In this document: positions 26,796 through 37,040 of the stretch, piece after piece
How the letters are laid out: each line of letters begins with the position of its first letter
Numbering within the stretch: position 1 is the first letter of the stretch
NCBI RefSeq assembly: GCF_001865575.2
Contig: NZ_CP017562.2
Location: 1,488,001 to 1,552,000 of the forward strand
DNA length: 64,000 bases
From: Paraburkholderia sprentiae WSM5005
GTDB taxonomy: Bacteria > Pseudomonadota > Gammaproteobacteria > Burkholderiales > Burkholderiaceae
Direction: 5' to 3'
The notes under the pieces: model-generated
The model's database searches: none
What the model was told of the DNA's origin: nothing
The model's input: only the letters and a program-made list of their open reading frames with translations
Made by a program: the position numbers and the translations under genes

Positions 26796-28517
26796 ATGCG
26801 CATTTGTGGGATCAAACTGACGCACGACGGTGCGATCGCCCTTGTTGAGGATGGAAAACTGGTTTTTTGCGTGGAGCAGGAAAAGCGAGACAACAATCCG
26901 CGGTATCAGGCGATCGACGACCTCGACGCGATCGTGATCGCGTTGGCCGAGCATGGTTTCCGTGCGCACGATATCGACCAGTTTGTCATCGACGGCTGGG
27001 ACGGAGTAGTCGAGTCGCAGTTTCGCGTTCTCAGTGGGTCGATTCCCGTCAGCCTGAAAGGGGCTCCTTATGCCGAACGCCGAGCCGATGATCTTCTCGC
27101 TTCGCTCGACGGCTCCGGACTGCTTGTCGGCGGCCAGTCCTTTCCTTATAAAAGCTATCCTCACGTGTCAGGCCATGTGGCCTCCGCGTACTGCACCAGT
27201 CCCTTTGCCCAAAGCGGGCAACCTGCATTCTGTTTGGTGTGGGATGGTGGCATCGTCCCACGCCTCTATCATGTAGAACGCCACCACGCCCGCCATGTTG
27301 ACTGCCTGTTCCCCGTGATAGGTCACATCTACGCTGCGGCGGGTCATCACTTTGGTCCTTATAAGAAGCCGGGCGGTGCCCGGTGGGATCTGGGTGTGGC
27401 CGGCAAGCTGATGGCTTACATCGCGCTGGGCTCCGTTGACGAAGAGATCGTTGAGGTATTTCGCGGGCTTTATCAGGCACGCTTTGCTGGCGACACGGAG
27501 TGTGCGCAAGCTTATCGCGAGAACATCCACAGCGCGGACGCGTCACTAGCGGCTGTAGGAGAGTTCTTCGAAGCAAGCGCGCTGCGACTAGAAGCCAAGC
27601 CGCCCGAAGACGTACTCGCCTCGTTCCATGTATTCCTCGAGCGTCTTCTCGTTCATGAAATGGGTATCGCGCTGCAGCGCCATTCGATTGCGGGCCCGAA
27701 AAATTTGTGCATCGCTGGCGGATGCGGACTCAATATCAAATGGAACAGCGCCCTGCGCGCGAGCGGTTTGTTCGACGCAATCTGGGTGCCGCCGTTTCCC
27801 AACGATAGCGGGTCTGCGATTGGCGCCGCTTGTTGCGCGCTGGCAGCCGAGAAGGGCTTCGTGCCGCTGGAGTGGTCGGTATATAGCGGACCGGCCTTAA
27901 AAGGTTGCCAAGTACCGCCCGGATGGACGGCGTCTACTTGCTCCATTGCAGAACTCGCCAGCATACTCGCCAGTAGCGAGCCCGTCATTTTCCTTGCCGG
28001 CCGGGCCGAGCTCGGACCACGAGCATTGGGGGGCAGAAGCATTCTGGCCGCCGCGACTTTGCCCACAATGAAGGATCATCTCAACGACATCAAGTTTCGA
28101 GAGCACTTCCGTCCCGTAGCGCCAATATGCCTTGAGGATCGTGCGCCGACCATTTTTAGCCCGGGGAGCCCTGATCCCTATATGTTGTTCGATCATCAGA
28201 CGCGCGCGGAATGGCGAGAACAAATCCCTGCCGTCGTGCATCTAGACGGATCTGCCCGATTGCAGACCATTTCAAGAACTTCCGAGCATCCGGTGGCGCA
28301 ACTTCTGGTCGAATACGAAAAACTGACGGGTATTCCGTTGCTCTGCAACACGAGCGCCAACTATCACGGACGAGGTTTCTTCCCGGACGCTGCTTCAGCC
28401 TGTGCGTGGGGACGCGTCGAACGTGTGTGGTGCGATGGTTTGTTACTGACCAGGACTGGTCTGTCGCCGTCAGTCGACGAAACAATTTTCGCTACGTCGC
28501 CGTTCGAAGATTGCTGA
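26796..28517 (+). CDS. nodU: Nod factor 6-O-carbamoyltransferase NodU
   Basis: 573-residue NodU, which transfers carbamoyl from carbamoyl phosphate to the 6-O of the non-reducing sugar. Opens MRICGIKLTHDGAIALVEDG and EQEKRDNNPRYQ; contains SYPHVSGHVASAYC, FCLVWDGGIVPRLYHVE, IAGGCGLNIKWNSALR, AGRAELGPRALGGRSILA and LLCNTSANYHGRGF. Length and motifs match rhizobial NodU. ATG 26,796 follows GGGAG. Last gene of the nod box 2 unit. Intact; together with NolO it implies a doubly carbamoylated, N-methylated Nod factor, if the backbone is made. Confidence 0.95.
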   Translation: MRICGIKLTHDGAIALVEDGKLVFCVEQEKRDNNPRYQAIDDLDAIVIALAEHGFRAHDIDQFVIDGWDGVVESQFRVLSGSIPVSLKGAPYAERRADDLLASLDGSGLLVGGQSFPYKSYPHVSGHVASAYCTSPFAQSGQPAFCLVWDGGIVPRLYHVERHHARHVDCLFPVIGHIYAAAGHHFGPYKKPGGARWDLGVAGKLMAYIALGSVDEEIVEVFRGLYQARFAGDTECAQAYRENIHSADASLAAVGEFFEASALRLEAKPPEDVLASFHVFLERLLVHEMGIALQRHSIAGPKNLCIAGGCGLNIKWNSALRASGLFDAIWVPPFPNDSGSAIGAACCALAAEKGFVPLEWSVYSGPALKGCQVPPGWTASTCSIAELASILASSEPVIFLAGRAELGPRALGGRSILAAATLPTMKDHLNDIKFREHFRPVAPICLEDRAPTIFSPGSPDPYMLFDHQTRAEWREQIPAVVHLDGSARLQTISRTSEHPVAQLLVEYEKLTGIPLLCNTSANYHGRGFFPDAASACAWGRVERVWCDGLLLTRTGLSPSVDETIFATSPFEDC

Positions 28518-29375
28518 CGTTGCAGCTCAGTGGTCAGTACGACGCGGTCAATCGTCCCGGCAGAGTTCGCTCTATCGCTACGGTCCGAAGACGATGAGCA
28601 GGCCGCCCTTGGCTCGATTTTCGCAAGCACTTATCCCGGGCGGAGATTGCTTATCGACCCGCTGAACTTCGATGCCATCCTCGGAAATTTTCAAGGTAGT
28701 TGTGGCCTCAAAGATTAGAGTTCAGACGGCCTTTCGCTCCTGCTTATCGCGCTGCGGAGTGCCTGGCAGGTTGTGAGTTCGATCCGGGTTCAGATGCACA
28801 GCACTTACGCGCTGTGCGCGTGCGGCCTTTCCATCGGAGCGGATTGCGTTGTCGGGCAGTCTCGTAGAGCGCCACGCGTCGATGCAGAATGTCCTGATCA
28901 AGGTTGGCATGACGCTGCGCCGGCCTCGGCGCAACACTCAAAGCACCTGTCAGTTAAACGGTGGCGGTCTGAGCAACCAACGTCGATCGGCAACAGCGTC
29001 TGAAGGTTCAGCGCGCCCGGACAGTAAGAGGGTCACCCCGAGGTGACCGTAGTTTGGGGCGCGCCCGTAGGGGGTGTTTCCAGCGCCTAGCGCATGTGAT
29101 ATGTGGTGCCCGGCCTGGTGCCGGCACGGATTGAAGTTGGTCCGGCCAACTGTCCGGACATCATGCACCCCGGCCTCACTCCTGTTGAGTTAATCGATTG
29201 ATATGGAAAACATCAAATCATTTAATCGTCAGGTTGACCACCGCCGGCCAGCGGGTCGTCTGTTACGACCACAACGGTGGCCGGCGGTGGTCAACCTGAC
29301 CCACTCTTCAATGGAGATAACTGACGGAAAATGGGACCGCGAAAGGGCTTGACTTCCAATGCCCCATAGAAGTCT
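28518..29375. other. Long gene-free stretch after nodU
   Basis: No recognisable protein. It contains the strong inverted repeat annotated at 29,228-29,300. Confidence 0.4.
29228..29300. repeat. 23-bp perfect inverted repeat with nested hairpin
   Basis: Arms 29,228-29,250 and 29,278-29,300 are perfect reverse complements (GTCAGGTTGACCACC... and its mirror). Inside the 27-bp spacer, GGTCGT-CTGTT-ACGACC forms a second hairpin. No T-run follows on the plus strand, so it is not an obvious rho-independent terminator; it may be abutted IS ends or a cruciform site. 76 bp from the IS701 end. Confidence 0.7.
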
Positions 29376-29824
29376 TACTGTGTCATATAATTAGTTATGC
29401 AGTTTATTTCCGCACAGGAAGAGTGCCATCTTTGTATGAGGCGTAGTCCAAGCAGGATACACAACGTGGTAACGAAATCAGGAAAGTGGCGTTGTGTGCG
29501 CTGGACTGCCCCGTGGGATGTAATCCGGGGGAAGGACAGGCAGCGTGCGTTCAAGGAAGTTTTTTTATCGTTTGCATCTGATCCCATCCTGAGTCGCTGA
29601 GCCATCATAAACCCATACGCAGCGATACTCAGTGTGGCGTGGTGGTGAAAGCCACGCCAGCGTCGCCCTTCGCAATGACCGAGCCCGAACTCCTGTTTCC
29701 GGTCCTGATAGTCGCGCTCGATGCGCCAGCGCATCTTGGTCACGAGCACAAACTTCTCAAGCTTCGCCTCCTCTGGCGCCGGCTCAGATTGTTGCGTACT
29801 GGCCGGACAAACAGTAGCCCTCAA
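29376..29824 (-). mobile_element. IS701-family transposase C-terminal remnant
   Basis: Minus-strand frame with MRWRIERDYQDRKQEFGLGH, then EGRRWRGFHHHATLSIAAYG, the C-terminal end of IS701-type transposases. The element end TACTGTGTCA at 29,376-29,385 also occurs at 53,326, where the opposite half of a similar element remains. N-terminus missing. Confidence 0.75.
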
Positions 29825-30173
29825 GGACCACCTGAGCGATCACTTAACCAAGAAGAGTTGACCTAGATTAAGGGTACACAGGGAGACCGCGGATAATATG
29901 AAGGAATACGATGGCGGATATCGACGTCCGTCACGCCAGTTCACCCAAATTACCGATGCGAACGCTGCAGTGCCTACGCCAACGGGGGAACCGATCCACA
30001 GATATCGGATGACAGCAAGCTCTATACATGAATGCTACTTCAAAGCGCGTGGAAACGATCTCAGTACATGCGAACGAGCGGCCGTCAAAAGTGGCGGAAT
30101 GGGGCGGGAAGAGGCGCCCTTCTCTTGCCTGGATGGTGCTGCCCGCCCACCAACAAACCGCACTATCAATATC
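29825..30173 (+). other. P450 upstream region with possible N-terminal extension
   Basis: An ATG at 29,898 opens a frame continuous with the P450, adding 92 residues without domain features. Its composition is unlike the P450 core, so I treat it as leader. No nod box here. Confidence 0.4.
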
Positions 30174-31472
30174 ATGAGCATGCCAAATTACGACCTACCG
30201 AAAGACATAGCTAACCATCTGGTTGATCCGCAGTCCTATACCAACCTCAATCGTCTCCATGAAACCTATACTTGGGCGCGTGCAAACAACCCTGTCGGGC
30301 GCGCAATGGCGGATGGACATGATCGGTTCTGGGTGGTCACGAAACACGCCGACGTCTCCATGATTTCAAGAGAAAACGTCTTGTTTCACAACGGCGACTA
30401 TTCTGTCGTCTGCAGGCCAAGAGCGTCGATCGAGCATGTCATTTCCACCACCGGTAGTCCAAACATCGTCCGATCGCTCGTGCACGTTGACGGCGACGAG
30501 CACAAGAGTCTACGTGCGCTGACACAGTCGTGGTTGATGCCGAACAGCATTCTCGAGCTTGACGACCGCATTCGATCGCTGGCAAATATGACGATCGCGA
30601 AGCTGTTGCTTCACAGCGGGCAAGTGATCGATTTTGCGAATGACTTTGCATTGCATTTCCCACTGAGCGTGATGATGGATATTCTCGGCGTTCCACAGCA
30701 AGATTCCCCGCGCATGTTGACGCTGACTCAGGAGATGTTTGGAAGCGAGGATGCCGAATACAAGCGCGAAGTGCAGCGCCAAGGCGATGCGAGCAGTGCG
30801 ATGGGCAAGGCTCTCCTGTCCATTGTGGCCGACTTCAAGGATTATTTCGACCGCCTGACCGAAGACCGCCGGAAGAACCCACGTAACGATATCGCAAGCT
30901 TGCTGGCCAACGCGGTGATCAATGGACAGCCTATCGACGAGGCGACCCGTCTTGGCTATTACGTGATTATCGCTGCAGCAGGACATGATACGGTTTCGTC
31001 GTCCATATCGGTCGCGATGTGGGCGTTGAGCCGCTTCCCTGAGCTACTGCCGCGACTACAGGCGGATTGTTCGCTGATTCCGCAGTTTATCGACGAAACC
31101 CTTCGCTACGCATCGCCGGTGCGTCATTTCATGCGTACAGCGACTGCCGATACCAACGTCCGGGGTCGGACAATCCGCAAGGGCGATTGGCTGATGCTCT
31201 GCTATGGCTCGGCAAATCGTGACGAGCAAGTCTTCCCTGATCCGTTCGCATTCAATATCGACCGAAAACCGAACCGGCATCTCGCTTTCGGCGTCGGCGC
31301 CCACGTGTGCCTGGGTCAGCATCTCGCCAACATGGAAATGCGCATCTTCTTTGAGGAACTGGTCCCGAGGTTGCGGCTTATTGAGCCGGCGGGCGAAATC
31401 GAATTCGTTGCGTCCAGCTTCGTGAGCGGCCCGAAGCATCTTCCAGTTCGTTGCGTGGTGCATCCGCATTGA
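30174..31472 (+). CDS. Cytochrome P450
   Basis: 432-residue bacterial soluble P450. The haem-binding signature FGVGAHVCLGQHLA holds the thiolate cysteine; the I-helix reads AAAGHDTVSSS (oxygen-activating D/T); the K-helix motif is ETLR in FIDETLRYAS. No membrane anchor, so ferredoxin/ferredoxin reductase partners are expected from elsewhere. The start at 30,174 (MSMPNYDLPKDIANHLVDP) gives a normal length. It lies 1.6 kb after nodU; some rhizobia carry P450s in their symbiosis regions, but its substrate cannot be read from the sequence. Flanked by IS701 and IS110 debris. Confidence 0.9.
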   Translation: MSMPNYDLPKDIANHLVDPQSYTNLNRLHETYTWARANNPVGRAMADGHDRFWVVTKHADVSMISRENVLFHNGDYSVVCRPRASIEHVISTTGSPNIVRSLVHVDGDEHKSLRALTQSWLMPNSILELDDRIRSLANMTIAKLLLHSGQVIDFANDFALHFPLSVMMDILGVPQQDSPRMLTLTQEMFGSEDAEYKREVQRQGDASSAMGKALLSIVADFKDYFDRLTEDRRKNPRNDIASLLANAVINGQPIDEATRLGYYVIIAAAGHDTVSSSISVAMWALSRFPELLPRLQADCSLIPQFIDETLRYASPVRHFMRTATADTNVRGRTIRKGDWLMLCYGSANRDEQVFPDPFAFNIDRKPNRHLAFGVGAHVCLGQHLANMEMRIFFEELVPRLRLIEPAGEIEFVASSFVSGPKHLPVRCVVHPH

Positions 31473-32049
31473 ACCACCGAGCCTGTAGTTGGAGTGAACC
31501 CTTGAGGCTCGGCCTTCACTGCGGAACTCACCAGGCGCCTACGTACCGGTCCCGGCATAAGCCGCATATGAGCTCGGCCTTGACGATGAACCGAGCGTCC
31601 TCTTTCCGCACCTTTGCCTGCAGCGTGGGTTGTGGCGGGCGCGCAGCATGGTGATTTCGGCGAGAAGTACGTCAGCCAGTCGGAGGCAGCGCAGTGTAAG
31701 CGGCATTAAGCGCGCGGCTATAGCAATGACGGCGGCATCGCGCGCATCAATCTTGGCATTGCCATCGAGCAGGTCGGCAATGCGGCGCATAGCTAGGCTG
31801 GTAAGGATGCGACTATGACACCAAGGTCAGGAGCGACTGCTGCTGCAGCACGAGCGCGTGACACTTCATTGGGAAGCAGCATCGGCGTTCCAGGAGCGCT
31901 ATCCGTCGCTCGCGGTCAGCCAGGAACTGTTCGAGATCGCATTTTTCGCGAACCTACCGTACGCGACTCGGTTCCAGCCCGTGGCAGGACCGCACTTCTC
32001 CACGCACGACGGTCCCGTTTCAAGAAGCCGTCGCAGCCGATAAAACGCT
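31473..32049 (-). mobile_element. IS110-family scrap and unassigned DNA
   Basis: Minus-strand 31,600-31,790 reads LLDGNAKIDARDAAVIAIAA then RLMPLTLR and LAEITMLRARH, the N-terminal region of an IS110-type transposase. The rest up to the porin stop is unassigned. Confidence 0.5.
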
Positions 32050-33198
32050 TTAGAACGAATGCCGCATGCCGATGCGGACATCGCTTTGCGTGCTCGACGT
32101 GGACGGCGTGAAGCTATAGCCAATCACCGCGTTCACACCATTCGATCCTTTCAGGTAGTCGCCCGACACATAGACATCGGTGCGCTTGGACAACAGGTAA
32201 TGCAGCCCGAGCGAACCCTGGTTCCAGTGGGTACCTTCGTAGTATGTGTACTGGTAGCCGCCATACAAGGTGAGCGCCGGCGTGAAGTTATACGACGCGC
32301 CGCCTTCGCCTACGTGCATGTGTGACGACTGCCCAAAGCCCTTGATCGTGGTGTAGGTGTAGTTACCAAACAGCATCAAATACCCAATCCCGCACGACGA
32401 GCCAATGCCGAAGGTGGCCTGGCTATCGACATTAAAAGGGATGCTGCTGTACAGGTCGGTCACCGCGCCCGTCATAGGATTCACCGTTGCCACCGTCTGG
32501 CCGAGGAACGTCTTCGCGCCAATCATTGCGTACGGGTCGAATGCGTAGATGCCATTCGGATTGTTCAGGCGCGTGTACGCGGTGCCGACCGTGAAGTCGC
32601 CGTGCGCGTAGTGCGCGCCCAAGCTGTACGCGCTCTTCTCGTGGAAATCACCCGCGGTGTTGCCGAACGAATACATGCCGCCGAAGGTCAGGCCGCTAAC
32701 ATCGGGTGACATGTATTTGATCGAGTTCGGCAAGCGGTCGCCGTTCATGCGGTCGAAGTCGCCCTGGTGGATGGCATAACCGCTGCCGAACGACGAGATG
32801 TTGTAACCCTCCATGAACTCGTTCGTGATGTCGAGCTGGTTACCGAGCGACACCGTGCCCCACTGGTTCTGCAAGCCAACATACGCCTGCCGGCCGAATT
32901 CCGCACCGCCTTGGGCAAGCGTGCCGTTGCCAAGGTTGAAGCCGGACTCGAGCACGAAGACCGCCTTCAACCCGCCGCCCAGATCTTCCGTGCCCTTGAA
33001 GCCGAACCGGTTAGCATAAGAGACGCCGTCGTCGAACTTGACAACATGCGAACCACCCGCGTTGTTGACGTAGGTAATACCGCCATCGATGATGCCGTAC
33101 AGCGTTACGCTGCTTTGCGCATGAACCATGGCAGGTGCGGATACCGCACCTGCGCTCAATGCTATGGCCGAAAGCTTTACGGCATTTCGCTTCTTCAT
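32050..33198 (-). CDS. Outer-membrane porin (Gram-negative porin family)
   Basis: 382-residue trimeric-porin-type protein. Signal peptide MKKRNAVKLSAIALSAGAVS with AQ cleavage, then SSVTLYGIIDGGITYVNNAGG, the standard Burkholderia porin opening, GFKGTEDLGGGLKAVFVLESGFN, repeated amphipathic beta strands, and the terminal strand DVRIGMRHSF ending in Phe. Provides passive uptake of small hydrophilic solutes across the outer membrane. Placed next to the lyase/ABC genes on the same strand, 264 bp downstream; own promoter likely. Intact. Confidence 0.92.
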   Translation of the reverse strand: MKKRNAVKLSAIALSAGAVSAPAMVHAQSSVTLYGIIDGGITYVNNAGGSHVVKFDDGVSYANRFGFKGTEDLGGGLKAVFVLESGFNLGNGTLAQGGAEFGRQAYVGLQNQWGTVSLGNQLDITNEFMEGYNISSFGSGYAIHQGDFDRMNGDRLPNSIKYMSPDVSGLTFGGMYSFGNTAGDFHEKSAYSLGAHYAHGDFTVGTAYTRLNNPNGIYAFDPYAMIGAKTFLGQTVATVNPMTGAVTDLYSSIPFNVDSQATFGIGSSCGIGYLMLFGNYTYTTIKGFGQSSHMHVGEGGASYNFTPALTLYGGYQYTYYEGTHWNQGSLGLHYLLSKRTDVYVSGDYLKGSNGVNAVIGYSFTPSTSSTQSDVRIGMRHSF

Positions 33199-33462
33199 CG
33201 TTTTCTCCCTGATACCCGCTTTGCACGTTTTGTTGGACGAAGCGAGTTCCGCGCTGCTCCGGCGATGAGTCGACCGCTTGGGTCAACGTCGCGCAACGCT
33301 TCCCGCTTGAGTTTTATTGCAGAGACTGGCGTAGTACTGTGATCTGTTGCCTGTGAAACCTGTGAAGCCGGTGCGTGCGAAGGACGCTTCCCATGCAAAC
33401 ACCCGCCTTGCAAAAGTAAGATTCGAAAAGAGCACCCGTCACCTTCGATCGGGCCACTTGAA

Positions 33463-34638
33463 CTAGAAAGCCGACAACATTAGCTCGATATCTCGCCAAA
33501 GATCGAGCGGGCTTTCCAATCCGACGCTGAATCGCAGATACATTGAAGTGGAACCACTTGTTCCGAAGCTACGCTGACCATCGAGCGACATCGGTGCAAC
33601 GAGGCTTCGAGTCCCTCCCCATGAAGCGCCGATTGCGAACAGTTCAAGACGGCCCAGTGCCCGGTCGACAAGCGCCGTGTCGTGCACCTGCAGTTGGACC
33701 GAAAATACGCCGGTACTCCCTTGAAAATCCCGTTTCCAGAACTCGTGCCCGGGAGATTTGGGAAGCGCCGGGTGAATCACGCGGGCGATTCCGGGACGAT
33801 CCTTCAAGCGCTGTGCGAATGCTAGGGCAGTCGACCCGACATGAGCCAAGCGCAATGACATGGTTTCAATTCCGCGCAGCGCTAGAGAGCAATCATCGGG
33901 CGATACACCTACGCCCAAATTGGCGAGCTGTTCCTTCACTTGCAGATAAAGATCCATCGATGCAAAGCTCAACGCACCCAGCAACAGATCGGAATGTCCG
34001 CCGACATACTTGGTCAACGCTTCAGCTACGACGTCGACGCCGAGCGAAATCGGTTTGCAAAAAAGCGACGTTGCCCATGTGTTGTCGCAGCCGGTCAACA
34101 CGCCATTTTCCTTTGCGATGCTTACGATCGCGCGGGTGTCACAGACTTCCATTGTTGTTGAACCGGGAGCTTCGATCCAAATCAACTTCGTCCGTCCGAT
34201 TCTGATCGAGCTACGGAGCGACTGCAGGTTCATCGGATCGTAGATGTCGACCGCGACACCGTAGCGTTGGAGGACCTCTTGCGAAAACTGCTTCACCGGT
34301 GGATAGACGTTGTCGGGAATCAGGACGTGATCGCCTTGCGACAATAGCGTCAACATGAGGGCCGATACAGCAGCTTGCCCTGACGGAACAAGAACGGACC
34401 GCACGCCGCCCGCCAGTCGAGTCAGTTGTTCCTCGAGTGAACGCGTCGTCGGCGTCCCCATCAACCCATAACTGTATCCGTCCGGAAACCGAAGGGAACG
34501 ATCACGATAACTTTGCGCGTTTGGGAATACGATCGTGGACGCCCGATACACGGGCGTCGAAAAGCTCTGAAATCCCTCGGTGCTCGCGCCCGCCCTATGA
34601 ACGCACATAGTCGATTGTTCAAAAACATGATCTGCCAT
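33463..34638 (-). CDS. Cys/Met metabolism PLP-dependent lyase (MetC type)
   Basis: 391-residue fold-type I PLP enzyme of the cystathionine beta-lyase group. STPVYRASTIVFPNAQSY opens the domain; TPTTRSLEEQLTRLAGG, VPSGQAAVSALML and EALTKYVGGHSD (Schiff-base lysine) are the family motifs; SVGLESPLDLWRDIE ends it. Beta-lyases split C-S or C-N bonds of beta-substituted amino acids to pyruvate and ammonia. ATG 34,638 chosen from domain start; it lies 10 bp after the ABC ATPase gene, so it is the fourth gene of the importer operon. That suggests the imported amino acid is its substrate; the exact compound is unknown. Confidence 0.88.
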   Translation of the reverse strand: MADHVFEQSTMCVHRAGASTEGFQSFSTPVYRASTIVFPNAQSYRDRSLRFPDGYSYGLMGTPTTRSLEEQLTRLAGGVRSVLVPSGQAAVSALMLTLLSQGDHVLIPDNVYPPVKQFSQEVLQRYGVAVDIYDPMNLQSLRSSIRIGRTKLIWIEAPGSTTMEVCDTRAIVSIAKENGVLTGCDNTWATSLFCKPISLGVDVVAEALTKYVGGHSDLLLGALSFASMDLYLQVKEQLANLGVGVSPDDCSLALRGIETMSLRLAHVGSTALAFAQRLKDRPGIARVIHPALPKSPGHEFWKRDFQGSTGVFSVQLQVHDTALVDRALGRLELFAIGASWGGTRSLVAPMSLDGQRSFGTSGSTSMYLRFSVGLESPLDLWRDIELMLSAF

Positions 34639-34648
34639 TTGCGTTACC

Positions 34649-35461
34649 TCACAGCACTTTTGAGAGAAACTCGCGCGTTCGCTCTTCACGCGGGTTGCCG
34701 AGCACCTGGGCGGGCGGCCCAATTTCCAGGATTTTCCCGCCGTGCATGAACGCGACGCGCTTGCTTGCCTCACGAGCGAATCCCATTTCATGGGTAACGA
34801 CAACCATCGTCATCCCGTCGCGTGCAAGATTCCGGATGACGTCCAGTACCTCGCGTACCATCTCGGGGTCGAGCGCCGACGTTGGTTCGTCGAAAAGAAG
34901 CGCACTCGGTTTCATGGCCAGCGCGCGGGCTATCGCGACGCGCTGCTTCTGCCCGCCGGACAGCTTTTGCGGCACTACGTTTGCTTTGTCGCTCAGGCCT
35001 ACCTTGGCCAATAGTTCCTCAGCCTTGTCCCTCGCCTGCAGCTTTGACATCCCCAGCAATCGCGTCGGCCCGAGAGTCACGTTCTCGAGTACCGTCATAT
35101 TGTTGAACAAGTTGAAGTTCTGGAACACCATCCCGATCTTTCGACGCAATTTGTTGACGTCGTACTTCCTGCTGAGAACATCGTCGCCGTCGATGTGTAT
35201 GGTTCCCGCGTCCGGCGTTTCGAGCAGATTCAGGCAGCGGAGCAGCGTTGATTTTCCAGATCCCGATGCGCCGATTAAAGCGACTACCTCGCCCTCGGCG
35301 ACCGACATGCTGACGCCGTTGAGCACGTGAACCGATCCGAACGCTTTTTCGATACCGCTCGCAGAAATCATGGACGCGCTTTCGGCTGCAACCCGGCGCT
35401 CGCTGGCACCGGGAGCGGGTTGATCTGCAAGCTCCGAAAGGATACGGATTGGCGCATTCAT
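34649..35461 (-). CDS. Polar amino-acid ABC transporter ATP-binding protein
   Basis: 270-residue ATPase of the GlnQ/HisP type. Walker [10 protein letters not shown]-loop [12 protein letters not shown], signature [16 protein letters not shown], Walker [16 protein letters not shown], and the H-loop [13 protein letters not shown]. About 30 residues precede the domain. Its start overlaps the permease stop by four bases. Energises uptake with the permease and binding protein of this operon. Confidence 0.93.
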   Translation of the reverse strand: MNAPIRILSELADQPAPGASERRVAAESASMISASGIEKAFGSVHVLNGVSMSVAEGEVVALIGASGSGKSTLLRCLNLLETPDAGTIHIDGDDVLSRKYDVNKLRRKIGMVFQNFNLFNNMTVLENVTLGPTRLLGMSKLQARDKAEELLAKVGLSDKANVVPQKLSGGQKQRVAIARALAMKPSALLFDEPTSALDPEMVREVLDVIRNLARDGMTMVVVTHEMGFAREASKRVAFMHGGKILEIGPPAQVLGNPREERTREFLSKVL

Positions 35462-36108
35462 CGAGAAACCCTTTGTTCGAGGTAGCCGGTCACGCGTTCG
35501 GCTACGAGGTATATGAATAGATACATGCCGCCCACGATGGAGAGGACACGGATCATGTCAAAGTTCTGCATGTAGATGTTCTGCCCGGCGAGCGTGAGTT
35601 CCGTCACGCCTATAACAGACAATAGCGACGTATTCTTGAGCGTGATGCTGAGCTGATTCGCCAGGTTTGGGATCATGGTTCGAAACGCCTGCGGCATGAT
35701 CACCAGTCTCATGGTTTGCCAATGACCGAACCCGATTGCACGTCCGGCCTCCATTTGCCCTTGATCGACTGCCTGAATCCCGGAGCGAAAGACTTCGGCC
35801 AGAAACGCCGCCGTGTATAGCGCCATGGCGATTCCGCCAGCGACTATCGCGGGTGTCCGAACCCCTGTCAACACGGGCAAGCCAAAGTAGACCAACAAGA
35901 TCTGGACGAGCAGCGGCATGCCGCGAATGAGGGTTCCATATGCCGCGGCAATCGAAGCCGCCAACCGGAGCCTGGACATTTTCATAAACGCGAGCGGCAG
36001 ACCTAGCACACCGCCGAAAGCCATTGATGTCACTGTCAGGATCACGGTTAACTTCATCCCCTCCAAAAGAGAGGGTAGGTAATCCCAAAGCCAAATCATA
36101 TCTGTCAT
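35458..36108 (-). CDS. Polar amino-acid ABC transporter permease
   Basis: 216-residue HisMQ/GlnP-type permease with several hydrophobic spans ([35 protein letters not shown]) and the EAA loop [22 protein letters not shown]. One permease gene only, so a homodimer is likely. Lies 13 bp downstream of the binding-protein gene. Confidence 0.92.
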   Translation of the reverse strand: MTDMIWLWDYLPSLLEGMKLTVILTVTSMAFGGVLGLPLAFMKMSRLRLAASIAAAYGTLIRGMPLLVQILLVYFGLPVLTGVRTPAIVAGGIAMALYTAAFLAEVFRSGIQAVDQGQMEAGRAIGFGHWQTMRLVIMPQAFRTMIPNLANQLSITLKNTSLLSVIGVTELTLAGQNIYMQNFDMIRVLSIVGGMYLFIYLVAERVTGYLEQRVSR

Positions 36109-36121
36109 GAGTGGCCGCTCC

Positions 36122-36889
36122 TCAATTCATGTTGTAGGTCTTGGCGATGGCATCCAATTCGCCGCTGGCTTTCAATTTCGCGATGCCACGATTGACGACT
36201 GCGACCCACTTGCTTCCTTTGGGGAAAGCGAATGCGATACCTGTCGGATCCAGCATAGGACTCACGATCTTGATCGTGGGCTTCGCGCCTTCGACCCGCA
36301 ACTGATAGCTCACCAACGCGGAGTCGTAGATCATCGCAGCGACGTCGCCCGACCTCATAGCTAGCTGCATACTCGCCGGATCTTGGAGGATGCGCAGATT
36401 GACACCCCATTCAGGCGCGTGCTGACGCGCGACTTTCAACGCGGCCGAGCCTTGCTCGCAAGCAATCGTATTGCCCTTGAGATCGGAAAGGCTCTTGATT
36501 CCGCTATTAACCGGGACTATGACGAGAGCGCCCTCGATGAAGTAGGGCGTCGAAAAGTCCACGATTGCCTGACGTTCTTTCGTAATGAAAATACCGCTTA
36601 CGGCGATATCGAGCTGACCAACCTGGAGCGCCGGGATCAAACCGTCGAATGCCATCTGCTGATAACGCATATCGAGGTTTTCGAGCTTTCCTACCCTCCG
36701 CAGGATGTCGTTGCTGATCCCTAGAAATTTACCCCCTTGGATATAGGAGAAAGGTGGCGCATCGGGCGCAGCCCCGACCGTTACCGTCGCGTTCGTGGGG
36801 TTGCCGTCTGCCAGCGCAGCTGACGAATGCCCGAATGCCGCAGCCGCGATGCACAGGAACATCGCAATACAAGGTCTCTTTTTCAACAC
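36122..36889 (-). CDS. Amino-acid ABC transporter substrate-binding protein
   Basis: 255-residue periplasmic binding protein (SBP_bac_3). Signal peptide KKRPCIAMFLCIAAAAFGHS cleaved after ALA; GAAPDAPPFSYIQGGKFLGISNDI, MRYQQMAFDGLIPALQVGQLDIAVSG and the closing ASGELDAIAKTYNMN are typical. GTG at 36,889 is chosen because GGAGGAG lies 8 bp upstream. First gene of the minus-strand importer-lyase operon. It shares an intergenic region of about 200 bp with the divergent M24 peptidase gene, where GGAAC/GTTCC palindromes lie. Confidence 0.9.
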   Translation of the reverse strand: MLKKRPCIAMFLCIAAAAFGHSSAALADGNPTNATVTVGAAPDAPPFSYIQGGKFLGISNDILRRVGKLENLDMRYQQMAFDGLIPALQVGQLDIAVSGIFITKERQAIVDFSTPYFIEGALVIVPVNSGIKSLSDLKGNTIACEQGSAALKVARQHAPEWGVNLRILQDPASMQLAMRSGDVAAMIYDSALVSYQLRVEGAKPTIKIVSPMLDPTGIAFAFPKGSKWVAVVNRGIAKLKASGELDAIAKTYNMN

Positions 36890-36957
36890 GCAGATCTCCT
36901 CCAAGAAAGTGGTTGACGAAACCTGCAGCCGCGCAGGAGTCGGGCGTTCCGAATATC

Positions 36958-36970
36958 GGATCAATGTTCC
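36958..36970. promoter_or_regulatory. Palindrome GGATC-N3-GTTCC (putative IclR operator)
   Basis: Imperfect partner of the GGAAC-N3-GTTCC palindrome at 37,041, on the SBP side of the divergent promoter region. Flanked by AATAT/ATATT, extending the symmetry. Confidence 0.4.
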
Positions 36971-37040
36971 TATATTATGGATATCGTCAATGACGCATGT
37001 TATGGGGGTTTATGCTCATTCAGATGTCGTTTGCTTTATT

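Noticed and set aside
29898..30173. N-terminal extension as part of the P450
   Set aside because: Open and in frame, but without homology or a signal/anchor; the core P450 start at 30,174 gives the usual length. Left as an alternative.
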